Shown here: piece after piece, positions 18,530 to 26,455 of the stretch | Layout: each line of letters starts with the position of its first letter | Numbering within the stretch: position 1 is the stretch's first letter | From: Deltaproteobacteria bacterium | GTDB taxonomy: Bacteria > Desulfobacterota > Desulfarculia > Adiutricales > Adiutricaceae | DNA length: 36,779 bases | NCBI GenBank assembly: GCA_031276865.1 | Contig: JAISMF010000006.1 | Location: 1 to 36,779, forward strand | Direction: 5' to 3' | Notes under the pieces: generated by a model | Seen by the model: the letters and a program-made list of their open reading frames with translations, nothing else | Database searches by the model: none | What the model was told of the DNA's origin: nothing | Program-made: the position numbers and the translations under genes

Positions 18530-19672
18530 CTACTCGCCTCTGAGGACCAGGGCGGGCTCCGCCTCCGCGGCCCGTGAAACGGGGATGAGCGAGGCCAAAA
18601 CCGTCACCAGGGCGGAGACCAGGATGGTTAGGGGAACCAGGTGGAACTCCCAATCCAGGGGCCGGCCGAAGACGCTCTGGGAGACCAGGCGGGCGAAGAT
18701 CAACCCCCCCAGGGATCCCAAAAGCCCGCCGGCCACGCCCAAAATCAGCCCCTCGGCCAAAAACTCGCCGGCCACCCGGCCGGCTCCGGCGCCGAGGGCC
18801 TTTTTCAGCCCTATCTCCCGGCGCCGTTCGATCACCACGGTCATCATGGTGGTGGCGACGCAGATCATGGTGAGGGAGAGCACCACCGCCGTCACCAGGT
18901 AGACAAGCGCGGCGAGCTTGGAAAGGACCCGCTCCTCGGGACTGGTCACCCGGGCTACCAGCCTCGCGTCTATTTCCGGAAGGGCCGCGCGCAAGTCCGC
19001 GGCCGCCGCCGCCAAGTCCTCGCCTCCCAGGGCCAGACTCCCCTCGATCAAGTCCAGCGCTCCGGTTTCCCCGGTCATATCCTCCATGGCCGAGAGGTTC
19101 ATGAAGACGAAGCCGTCCTCCACCCCTCCGGTCGCGACCACCCCGGAGATCGTCATCTCCCTTTCGTAGCGCTCCGCGGAGGAGTTGCGGCCGTCTATGG
19201 GCATGGGGGATCCGACCCCGAGGCCCGTGGCCGCGGAGACGTCCTCGCCTATGAGGATCTCGGAGTCGTTTCGCGGGTACTCCCCGTTTATCCGCCAATA
19301 CGGGCTGGTCTTTTGGGCGTCCGCGAACACCGCGCCCACGGCCGTGTAGGGGAGCATGCGGCTGCGCACGGACTCGTAGCGGAAGGGGCTCAAACCCACG
19401 ACGGCGTCCTTGGAGAGCGCCGCCTCCACCTTCCGGAGATCCTCCGCCTGGAGGCGGCCGGCGCCGCCCTTCTTCACGAAGACCATGTTGGCCCCGTAGG
19501 AGCGAAACTCCCGAGACATCTGCCGGGGGATGTCGTAGCAGAGGGTGACCAGGCCCAAAAGCACGGCCGCCCCCAAGGCGACGCCCAAAAGGGCCACCAG
19601 AAGCCTGGAGCGGCGGCGCAGAAGGGAGGATAGAAGCATCCTCGCGAGGAAGGCCCGGTTGGAACGAATCAT
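18530..19672 (-). CDS. FtsX/MacB-type ABC permease, iron operon
   Basis: A 380-aa inner-membrane protein with the MacB/FtsX plan: a first helix near residues 20-45, a periplasmic domain of about 200 residues, then three C-terminal helices around residues 255-370 ending in the conserved AEPALVLRGE segment. The periplasmic part contains SYGANMVFVKKGG, also found in the neighbouring permease, so the two are paralogues and likely a heterodimer. The ATG overlaps the stop of the upstream permease by four bases. This is the Cj1661/Cj1662 position of the P19 system, proposed to work with the periplasmic iron proteins. The substrate moved has not been settled for the family. Confidence 0.88.
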   Translation of the reverse strand: MIRSNRAFLARMLLSSLLRRRSRLLVALLGVALGAAVLLGLVTLCYDIPRQMSREFRSYGANMVFVKKGGAGRLQAEDLRKVEAALSKDAVVGLSPFRYESVRSRMLPYTAVGAVFADAQKTSPYWRINGEYPRNDSEILIGEDVSAATGLGVGSPMPIDGRNSSAERYEREMTISGVVATGGVEDGFVFMNLSAMEDMTGETGALDLIEGSLALGGEDLAAAAADLRAALPEIDARLVARVTSPEERVLSKLAALVYLVTAVVLSLTMICVATTMMTVVIERRREIGLKKALGAGAGRVAGEFLAEGLILGVAGGLLGSLGGLIFARLVSQSVFGRPLDWEFHLVPLTILVSALVTVLASLIPVSRAAEAEPALVLRGE

Positions 19673-21195
19673 CTGCCTCTTAGAACCTCCGCCGGTTTGA
19701 GACGCAGAAGGGCCCTTAAGGCCGGAAGGCTCCCCAAAAGGACCACCAAAACGACCATGACGAGGGAGAGAGGGATCACCATGAGCCGCACCTCCACCGT
19801 CTCCCCGAAAACCGAAAGCCCGATGAAGCGGGCGAAGCCCAATCCGGCCAGGTAGCCAAAAAAGCCGCCGAAAAGAGAGACCGTCAAAGTCTCGGTCAGC
19901 ACCAAGGCGGAAACCGCCAAGTCCGTGGCCCCCAGGGCCTTTAAAAGGCCGATCTCGGCCGAGCGTTCCATGACCCCCGCGGTCACCAAATTGGAGACCG
20001 CCAAGGCCGAGGAAAAAAGGGTCAGGGCCGTTAAAAGGATTATCACGAGCTGGGTTTTAACCAGGATGGGGCCTTCGGATTCGGAGACCCGCGTCACGGC
20101 CTTCACCCTCACCCCCGGAAGGACCTCCTCTATCTGGTAGGCGATGCTGGAAATGTAGGCCGTGCAGTACCAGGTGTCCTTCTCCAGTTGCGAGAGGCTG
20201 TCGGGATTCTTGGCCGCCCGGCGGGAGAGCTCGTTTTCCGGAGTGGTCAAAGCCGAGACCTCCACCCTCTCCACCAGGCCCGGGAGGCCCGCGGCCTTTT
20301 GGGCCAGGGCCAAAGGGCAGAAGATTTGATCGTCCTCGTCCGCGCCCGCGGAAAAGACCCCCCGCGCCTGGAGGGTGAACTCCCCCCCCTTGGCGCTCCG
20401 AATCTTGAAAGAATCCCCCGGCCGGATCCCCAGCCTCTCGGCTAGATCCCTTCCCACGAGGGCTCCGTGCGCGTCTAGGTCCGAAGCGCCCTCCCCCTCT
20501 ATCAGCCACCAGGACTTCAAGGGGAGCATGCCGGCCTCGACCTCCTCCCCCGTGGGGAGTTTCAGAGTCTTATTAAACCAGGTTCCGGTGAGGACGACCC
20601 CGCCTTCGCCCGGAAAGGCGCCTGGCTCGCCGCTGAGGCCGGACGCGGCGCTTTCGGCGCGTCCGGCGCGGTCGCCATGCCCGGCGCGCTCGCCATGCCC
20701 GGCGCGCTCGGCGCGTTCGGCGTCTTCGGAGCCTTCCCGGCCGAGGCCGCTTCGCGGACGGAGGATCCTCCCATCCGCGGCGGAGAATTCCGGAAACTCT
20801 CCGGACGGGGAGGCCCCGGCGCTTTCCGCCACGCCCGCCGTCTTACCCAGAAACTCGACTTCGGTCTTAAGATAGGGGGCGAAGCCCACGATGTTGTAGG
20901 CCCAGAAGATCATTTTGATCTTGTAGAGCTCATCCTCCTTTATATAGTTGGAGGAGGCGGCGTCGGATTCGCCTTCGGCGAAACCGTACTTCTCCCCTAC
21001 CAAAGAGCTTCCCCGGGGGACGACGTTTAAGTTGGCGCCGTAGCTTTTGAGCTCCTGGTTGACCTTGTCCCCCACGTCGAACATGACTCCCAGCATCGCG
21101 GTGGCCAAAGACACCCCGAGGGCCACGGTGAAGGCTATCATCAGGTGCTTGCCCTTCCGCCGGGTCAGGGCTTTGAAGACCATTTTCAAAAACAT
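19669..21195 (-). CDS. FtsX/MacB-type ABC permease with expanded periplasmic loop
   Basis: A 508-aa inner-membrane permease, paralogous to the next gene (shared LKSYGANLNVVPRG near residue 50). Helix 1 is at about 17-40. Three C-terminal helices lie from about 385 to 500, and the protein ends in LKPAEVLRGR. It is over 100 residues longer than its partner. Much of the excess lies at about 122-198 of the periplasmic domain, a low-complexity stretch with repeated ERAGHG/DRAG units encoded by an 18-bp tandem repeat. It overlaps the following permease by four bases (ATGA). The DUF2318 gene upstream is separated by a 380-base spacer filled with another repeat. Confidence 0.88.
   Translation of the reverse strand: MFLKMVFKALTRRKGKHLMIAFTVALGVSLATAMLGVMFDVGDKVNQELKSYGANLNVVPRGSSLVGEKYGFAEGESDAASSNYIKEDELYKIKMIFWAYNIVGFAPYLKTEVEFLGKTAGVAESAGASPSGEFPEFSAADGRILRPRSGLGREGSEDAERAERAGHGERAGHGDRAGRAESAASGLSGEPGAFPGEGGVVLTGTWFNKTLKLPTGEEVEAGMLPLKSWWLIEGEGASDLDAHGALVGRDLAERLGIRPGDSFKIRSAKGGEFTLQARGVFSAGADEDDQIFCPLALAQKAAGLPGLVERVEVSALTTPENELSRRAAKNPDSLSQLEKDTWYCTAYISSIAYQIEEVLPGVRVKAVTRVSESEGPILVKTQLVIILLTALTLFSSALAVSNLVTAGVMERSAEIGLLKALGATDLAVSALVLTETLTVSLFGGFFGYLAGLGFARFIGLSVFGETVEVRLMVIPLSLVMVVLVVLLGSLPALRALLRLKPAEVLRGR
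20664..20717. repeat. 18-bp in-frame tandem repeat within the permease gene
   Basis: Two near-identical 18-bp units (20664-20681 and 20682-20699, CGGCGCGCTCGCCATGCC type) are followed by a degenerate third. Because 18 is a multiple of three, the frame is kept and the protein gains Arg-Ala-Gly-His-Gly-type units. Confidence 0.8.
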
Positions 21196-21231
21196 GGCTC
21201 GCCTTAAAGGAGGATGAAGGGTTGAAAGGTT

Positions 21232-21423
21232 GAAGCGTCCAAGCGAAAAGCGCCGAAGGATGAAGCGCTTAAGGAAGAAACGTCCAAGGGCGAAGCGTCT
21301 AAAGAAGAAGCGTCTAAAAAAGAAGCGTCTAAAAATGAAGCTTCAAAAAATGATGCGCCGAAGGGTGAAGCTTCTAAGGCAAAAGCGTCTAAGTGTGCAG
21401 CGCCTAAAAAAAAAGAACCGAAG
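21232..21423. repeat. 15-bp tandem repeat array (EASK type) between operon genes
   Basis: About 12.8 degenerate copies of GAAGCGTCTAAAGAA lie between the DUF2318 gene and the permease gene. Read on the plus strand in the frame starting at 21232, the units encode Glu-Ala-Ser-Lys-x repeats ending at a TAG (21424-21426), but this frame has no start codon. Differences between copies are mostly at codon third positions and in the fifth codon. Read on the minus strand, another frame gives Leu-Asp-Ala-Ser-x repeats. Confidence 0.88.
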
Positions 21424-21576
21424 TAGCTAAGCGAAAAGCTTCAACGCCCCGAAAAAACCGACCCGCCGGAGGGAATGAAGGGCTCCGACTCGGCCGGAGC
21501 GTCGGCCGGAATGAAGGTCCCGCCGAAGGAGCGGGCGTAAGCGCCCTTCCCAGGTTCCGCCGCCGGAAGGCCCGCC

Positions 21577-22821
21577 CTACCGGAAGCGCCTTTCTTCGGC
21601 CTCCAGATCCCGCGACTCGACCACGAGGCGCCCCGGCTCGATCCTGAAGGCCAGGGGCACGGGATTGCAGCCACCGGGAAAGCCTATGGTGGTTTTGTTC
21701 ATGACCACGTCGCAGAGTTTGCATATCACCTGATCCCCCCGCTGGTAGTAGCCGGTGGCGCCGCAGATGTCGCAGGCGTCGAGGCCGACCCCGTAGGCTC
21801 CGGCGGCTTTGCGGATCACGATGAAACGCGCCTCCACGCCGGATTCGGTTTGGTACGCGTAGCGGTGGAGGTTTCCATCCTCCACCACTTCCAGGGGAAG
21901 AGAGATTTCTCCGTTTTCCGCCGTCACATTCTCCGGCTCGGAAATGTAGGGGCCCCGCTCATGGAGGGCCCGGAGATGTCCGGCGGCGAAAAAAAGGGAA
22001 AAAATGACGACGAGGAGGAAGACCGCGGCCCGCCGGTTCAACGCCAAAGAGTAGCGGCTTTTGCGTAAAAGGGCGGGATTGGCGCCGGAGGGTTTGAGGA
22101 CGAAGGACTCCGCCAGGAGGAAAAGGGCCGCGAGGGCGAAGAGGGAAAGCTCCAAAAAGAGGAACAGATTCTCCCGCTCCATGAAAAAGATCACCAGATC
22201 GGCCGTGAAGTCGCCGGAGAGGAATAAGCGCCTCACGTACATGATCCTCACGGCGTCTAAAAGGAAATAGCCAGAAAGGCAGAGGAAGGCCGGGCACGCC
22301 AGCGCCCGGGCGGCGGAGGTCCCCAAGCGCCTCAAGAGGAAGCTCGCTCCGGCGAAAAGGGCCAAAAGAAGGGAAACCCCCAGGGCGTAGCCTAGGAACC
22401 GGGAGAGGTACTCCCTATTGAAAACCGAGTCGAGCCCCACGTCGAAATCCAAAGGGGCCGTGAAGAGATCCGGAAGCGCCCGCGAGAGGACGAGGAAAAA
22501 CAAAAGCGGGGCCGAAATCTTTAAAACCCGCCCCGGCTCCCCCTTTTTAAAAGAGAGGGGGAAGAAGATCAAAAAAAGAAGGCAGAGGATGAGGAGGGGG
22601 GAAAGGATGGCGAGGTCGTAGTACTCCCGCACCACCCAGCCGGTGTTGCGCTTCAAAACCGCGTAGAGCGTCCCCGCCAAAATCCCCCCCAAAAGGGCCA
22701 GGGCGGCGAACCTTCCTTTGGCGCCCCTCCCCCGAACCCCGCTTAAAGGGTAGTAAACGAGGGGGGGGATCAGGGAAAGCGGCCAGGCCCCGTCCAGGAC
22801 CTTGAGGAGGTATAGGAGCAT
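21577..22821 (-). CDS. DUF2318 Fe-S-type membrane protein, iron operon
   Basis: A 414-aa inner-membrane protein of the DUF2318 family, the Cj1660 counterpart of the P19 iron system. About seven hydrophobic helices fill residues 1-270 and a hydrophilic domain follows. The hallmark region at about 350-392 has C350-x2-C353, GYYQ, C367-x2-C370, a conserved MNKTTIGFPGGC (C385) and NPVPL. The cysteines are thought to bind a metal or an Fe-S centre, and a role in electron transfer to reduce iron is an inference from the family. The P19 gene lies upstream across 209 bases containing a strong hairpin. No ribosome site was checked beyond the ATG. Confidence 0.9.
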   Translation of the reverse strand: MLLYLLKVLDGAWPLSLIPPLVYYPLSGVRGRGAKGRFAALALLGGILAGTLYAVLKRNTGWVVREYYDLAILSPLLILCLLFLIFFPLSFKKGEPGRVLKISAPLLFFLVLSRALPDLFTAPLDFDVGLDSVFNREYLSRFLGYALGVSLLLALFAGASFLLRRLGTSAARALACPAFLCLSGYFLLDAVRIMYVRRLFLSGDFTADLVIFFMERENLFLFLELSLFALAALFLLAESFVLKPSGANPALLRKSRYSLALNRRAAVFLLVVIFSLFFAAGHLRALHERGPYISEPENVTAENGEISLPLEVVEDGNLHRYAYQTESGVEARFIVIRKAAGAYGVGLDACDICGATGYYQRGDQVICKLCDVVMNKTTIGFPGGCNPVPLAFRIEPGRLVVESRDLEAEERRFR

Positions 22822-22869
22822 GAAAGCGAACTAGAAAAAAATCCGGGGGAAAAACCGGGGGGGAAGAAT

Positions 22870-22893
22870 CCGGCCGCGGAAAACCGCGGCCGG
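22870..22893. repeat. Perfect inverted repeat between P19 and DUF2318 genes
   Basis: A 10-bp stem (CCGGCCGCGG at 22870-22879 against its complement at 22884-22893) closes a four-base AAAA loop. No T-tract follows on the minus strand, so it is more likely an mRNA-stabilising or attenuating hairpin inside the operon than a full terminator. Confidence 0.65.
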
Positions 22894-23030
22894 AAAGAAG
22901 GGCCCGAGGGAGGGGGGCGGAGGCGTAAAAAACCCGCACCGAACCCCGCCCCCGGGGAAAACCGCGCTTTGAGGGCGGCGGGCCCCATCCGCCCGCCCGC
23001 CCGTGTGAAAAAATCAACGGGACCCGGGGG

Positions 23031-23612
23031 TCACCACTGCCTGGGCACCCATTTGAAATCCCAGGAAACCTCGATGGGCTCCTTCCAGAAATGACCCTCC
23101 ACTCCGGTCTCCTTGTCGGTGTGGAGCAGGTAGTTCTGCTTTTCGGGGCTCTCGATGATGAAGGTTATCTTGTAGTCCCCGGCGCCGTCCAGTTTGACGT
23201 TGTTGCCGTAATGGGGCCCGTCGGAGGCGCTCATGGGCATGAAGACGCCCTCGATCGTCTTCCCGCCCTTCTTTTCGGCCTTGTACCTCACGGTGAGGTT
23301 GGGAACGAAGTCGCCGGCCCCGTAGCCTAGTTTGTTGTTCTCGTTCGCGGAGATGTCGGCCTCCAAATGCATGTCGGCTTGATCCTTGGAAAGGCCGCCG
23401 GCGCCGGCGGGCTCCATGTCCACCGGCTGGAAGTAGACGGCGGCGATGTGGAGGGGGCCCACGTCCTGATCGTCTCCGATGGGGAACTCCTCGAAACCGG
23501 CGCCGCCCGGCGCCGCGGCTCCGGCCGGCTGGGCCTGGGCTGAAGTGGAAATCCCGACCGCGATTAGGAAAGCTAAGGCCGGAAGAAGGGAAAGAAACAT
23601 ACGCTTGAACAT
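23031..23612 (-). CDS. Periplasmic P19/Tp34-type iron-binding protein
   Basis: A 193-aa exported protein of the P19/Tp34 family (PF10634), which binds Cu and Fe in the periplasm and supplies FTR1-type permeases. A signal peptide covers residues 1 to about 28 (LLPALAFLIAV, then SAQAQ). The family core is very clear: IAAVYFQPVDMEP at about 56-68, DMHLEADI at about 80-87, FMPMSASDGPHYG at about 124-136, and LHTDKETGV at about 163-171. The expected metal ligands are therefore H82, M127, H134 and H164. ATG 23612 was chosen because GGAGG ends five bases before it. It lies 62 bases after the FTR1 gene. Confidence 0.94.
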   Translation of the reverse strand: MFKRMFLSLLPALAFLIAVGISTSAQAQPAGAAAPGGAGFEEFPIGDDQDVGPLHIAAVYFQPVDMEPAGAGGLSKDQADMHLEADISANENNKLGYGAGDFVPNLTVRYKAEKKGGKTIEGVFMPMSASDGPHYGNNVKLDGAGDYKITFIIESPEKQNYLLHTDKETGVEGHFWKEPIEVSWDFKWVPRQW

Positions 23613-23674
23613 AAAATCCTCCATAGGGAGATGGCTTTCCGCCGCCAAGGCGGCGTTTCTTAGACAAAATTTTT

Positions 23675-25063
23675 TCAAACGGCGGCCCCGCCTCCGGCGT
23701 TCAAGGCGCTTTGGCGCCTGTTGGCGGCGGCTATGTAGAGGGCCGAGAAGAGGGCCAAAAGGACCAAGGCCGCCTGGGGGACGAGGGTCTCGAAGTAGGG
23801 GTATATTCCCAAAATGTCGATGGTGGGAATTGGCACCGCGGTTACGGGGGTGGCGCCGAAGACGTCGCCCTCCTGAAGCTCTTTGACGCCGCCGCCTAAG
23901 AAGGCGAAGGACATGACGAGCATGAGAAGGCTGGTTATGAGGAAAAAGGGCCGCAGGGGGAGCCGCATGGAACCCTTCCTGACTATGACGAAGATCGCCA
24001 CCAGCCCCACGCATCCGACCAAAAAGCCGGAAAATATCATGCCCTTGTCCGCGCCGGGGGAGACTAAAAGGCTCTGGTAGAAGAGGATGGTCTCGGCCCC
24101 CTCCCTAAAGACCGCCAGAAAAGCCGTGGCCGCCAGGGCGAAGGCGGAACCCCCGACGACGGCCTTTTTCACCTTCCCCTCGATGTAGCTTTTCCAGGAC
24201 CCGGCCCGGGAGAACATCCAGCCGCTCACGCCGAAGAGGACCACGGTCGCGAGGAGCATGGTGGCGCCCTCCAGGATCTCCTGCTTTTGACCGCCCTCGG
24301 TTTGGCTGGCGAAGAACTTCTGGAAGGCCAAGGCGGCCAAAAAACTCGCCACCACCGCCAGAACCGAAGCCGCGTAGACGGTCTTTATCTCGCGATCGTG
24401 CCCCAAGCGCTTGAGATAGGCGGCGATGGCGGCGATGACCAAAATGGCCTCGAAGCCCTCCCGTAGAAGTATCCCCAAAGCGTAGATGAAATCGGTGTTG
24501 CCCCGTGACGAGGACTCCTTTTCGGCCGGAGAGGCCGGAGAGGCCTCGGCGGCGGAAGCGGACGCGGCCTCCTCCCCGGTCGCCGGAGCGGTTGGGGCGG
24601 CGGGGGCGGCGCTTATCCCGAACTTAAGGTCCAGCTGGGCCCCGTCCTCCATAAGCCAGCCGATTAATATATCCACATCCTCACGGATCTTTTCCGGCGG
24701 CTCGCCTTTTTTGAGCTTGGTTTTTATGGCCGCGAACTTGAACTCCACCGTGGAGGCCCTTTTACCCGAGATCATCTGCTTCACGAAGCGCTCGAAGCCC
24801 TCCTTTTCGTAGAACCCGAAATAAGCCTCGTTTACCAGATCCCTAGCCTCCTCCCAGGATCCGCCCCCCTCGTAGACCTCGCAGGCCTTTAAAAGAGGAG
24901 CCTTCATGGCCTCGGCTATCTCGGTCCAGGAATTGTAGACCGCCCCCTCCGCCGCGGCCGGAAAGGGACGGGGACATAGGAGGCAAAGGAGGAAAGCCAA
25001 GCCAAGAAGGGTGATTTTCAGGGGGCCGCGCGCCGGGGCGGCGGGGGAAGTTTTCGGGGACAT
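23675..25063 (-). CDS. FTR1-family iron permease with N-terminal periplasmic domain
   Basis: A 462-aa inner-membrane iron importer. Residues 1-39 are a signal peptide. Residues 40-148 form a helical periplasmic domain with the NEAYFGFYEKEGFE motif (about 78-91), usual in bacterial FTR1 proteins fused to such a domain. Residues 150-188 are an Ala/Pro/Ser-rich linker, and the FTR1 membrane domain follows. Both iron-binding RExxE motifs are present: REGFE at 201-205 and REGAE at 320-324. The start has GAGGAG eight bases upstream. It follows the nitroreductase-like gene by 26 bases and precedes the P19 gene, so it is the Cj1658 counterpart. Confidence 0.95.
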   Translation of the reverse strand: MSPKTSPAAPARGPLKITLLGLAFLLCLLCPRPFPAAAEGAVYNSWTEIAEAMKAPLLKACEVYEGGGSWEEARDLVNEAYFGFYEKEGFERFVKQMISGKRASTVEFKFAAIKTKLKKGEPPEKIREDVDILIGWLMEDGAQLDLKFGISAAPAAPTAPATGEEAASASAAEASPASPAEKESSSRGNTDFIYALGILLREGFEAILVIAAIAAYLKRLGHDREIKTVYAASVLAVVASFLAALAFQKFFASQTEGGQKQEILEGATMLLATVVLFGVSGWMFSRAGSWKSYIEGKVKKAVVGGSAFALAATAFLAVFREGAETILFYQSLLVSPGADKGMIFSGFLVGCVGLVAIFVIVRKGSMRLPLRPFFLITSLLMLVMSFAFLGGGVKELQEGDVFGATPVTAVPIPTIDILGIYPYFETLVPQAALVLLALFSALYIAAANRRQSALNAGGGAAV

Positions 25064-25089
25064 TCGCCTTACTCCTCTCTTTACGGCCG

Positions 25090-25731
25090 TTATTTTCCGA
25101 GGATCATGAGGGCCACGGGGCGGCTCCCCTCCGGAAGCTTCAAAGCGGAGGCCACGACGTCGGTCTTCATGGAGTGGAGGTACCGAGCCCCCAGCTTCAA
25201 AGCCGCCGCGGCCAGATAGACGTCCTGCGTCATGGCCCCCGTGAGGACGCAGGCGAACTCCTCGGCGTCCGCCGGATTCCGCAGCTTTCCCAGCTCCTCG
25301 GGGAGGGTGGAGAAGACCAGGATGTGGGAGGCCTTGGCCGCGAAGGACTGGGAGGCGACGGAGCCTTTGACGTTCTCCTTCGAGATCTCCAAAAGCTTGT
25401 GCCCCCGGTAGTCGTAGAGGAAGACCCCGTCGGCCGCGACCACGTGTATCGAAACGTAGGGAGCCAGCCCCTGGGCCATGGGCACCGTCCAGCCCGTCTC
25501 CCCCCGGTTGAGGCCGCTCGCGGCCCAGAGGATGGTGGAGAGATCCTCCAGGCTCACTTCCGCCGGCACCAAATCCCCACCGGAGACGGAGGAGCGCTTT
25601 TTCAGGGCGTCGAAGAGCCCCATGCCGCCCGTGGTCTGAGGCTCGGGAAGATCCACATCCGCCCCGGCCACGCCTCGGAGGCAGAAAAACATCAGAGGGC
25701 AAAGAAAAAATAATAAAATTTTAAACCGCAT
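25090..25731 (-). CDS. Exported SagB-type nitroreductase-like protein heading the iron operon
   Basis: A 213-aa protein of the nitroreductase fold (SagB-like branch), normally an FMN-dependent oxidoreductase. Features: KKRSS at about 44-48, the SagB-like LEDLSTILWAASGLNRG at about 61-77, an Ala-rich helix GAMTQDVYLAAAALKLG, and the terminal GSRPVALMILGK. Residues 1-23 look like a signal peptide (hydrophobic LLFFLCPLMFFCL then VAGA), unusual for this mostly cytoplasmic family. The start at 25731 was chosen for this signal; a longer frame to 25815 exists and neither has a strong ribosome site. Being first in the operon suggests a periplasmic redox role, possibly ferric or flavin reduction, which is inference. 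Confidence 0.8.
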   Translation of the reverse strand: MRFKILLFFLCPLMFFCLRGVAGADVDLPEPQTTGGMGLFDALKKRSSVSGGDLVPAEVSLEDLSTILWAASGLNRGETGWTVPMAQGLAPYVSIHVVAADGVFLYDYRGHKLLEISKENVKGSVASQSFAAKASHILVFSTLPEELGKLRNPADAEEFACVLTGAMTQDVYLAAAALKLGARYLHSMKTDVVASALKLPEGSRPVALMILGK

Positions 25732-25858
25732 GAGAGACCATGTTTCCAGCCGCCGGGAGGGAAAAAACCCGCGTATCCGAAGGAGCTGGCTTTTAGAAAA
25801 AGGCGGAAAAGCCAAAGGATGATTGAAAAGACGCTTGAGAGGGGTATTTTTAGAGGAT

Positions 25859-25940
25859 TTATTGAAACTGATTCACAGTATAGATAATTTCATAAAATAA
25901 ATGAGTCGCATTCGCATAACGCTGTTATTGAAACTGATTC
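25859..25940 (-). promoter_or_regulatory. Putative Fur-regulated promoter region of the iron operon
   Basis: The 16-bp sequence TTATTGAAACTGATTC occurs twice as a direct repeat (25859-25874 and 25925-25940). From its GAAACTGATTC core, each copy plus following bases matches the 19-bp Fur box consensus at about 12 of 19 positions by my hand count. A minus-strand -10 candidate TATACT (25877-25882) abuts the first copy; no good -35 is visible. The placement fits iron repression of the operon. Confidence 0.55.
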
Positions 25941-26455
25941 TTATTTGCATGACCAGGGAGCGTTATAACACCGCCTTTATTCTCTGTCAACACGAAAAAT
26001 TCAAAGCCTCTCACAAAATATTTCTATAAAAAGCTTTAAAATGATGTAAAATAAATGTTAATTTAGATAATATTATTAATAAATAACCTAATAAAGTGAA
26101 CTCTAAGCTCCCCCGGACACGAAAAAAACTTTCCGGCCGCGAAAAACAAGCCGGGCTGAAGCTCTTCGAAGGAGGCGAGCTCCCCGCGGCGAAAGACGGA
26201 GAGATAAAAAGAGGGAAAAAAAGACGGATGACAAATGATAAAAACTGAAGATAGGAGGGAAAGATTATGGATGGAGGGATGGAGGGATGGACTGAAGGAG
26301 GGAAGATTGGAAGGAAAGACTACAAGGAGGGGAGGATGGAGGGAAAAACCGCGGGGAGGGGGGGATTGTTAGGACGCTCCGCGAGGGAGCGGCCCCCTGG
26401 GAGGACGAAGGAGGCAATTAAGAGCGGAGGGGAGCGGAGCTTAAGCCGGAAAGGC
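25941..26455. other. Intergenic region with polypurine repeat
   Basis: No supported gene. AT-rich up to about 26100, then increasingly G/A-rich on the plus strand. From about 26249 to 26346 it is a degenerate minisatellite of GGATGGAG/GAAGGAGG words. Confidence 0.5.
26249..26346. repeat. Polypurine minisatellite
   Basis: Tandem and interspersed copies of GATGGAGG and GAAGGAGG-like words occupy about 100 bases, almost purely purine on the plus strand. The clearest unit is GGATGGAG repeated near 26269-26290. Confidence 0.7.

Noticed and set aside
18396..19298. Long upstream extension of the ABC ATPase frame
   Set aside because: Overlaps the permease gene in another frame; the extra residues are Arg/Gly-rich and lack any domain.
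21230..21430. Polybasic 66-codon frame over the 15-bp repeat
   Set aside because: A TTG-started frame offset from the one whose variation looks synonymous; likely an out-of-frame reading of the repeat.
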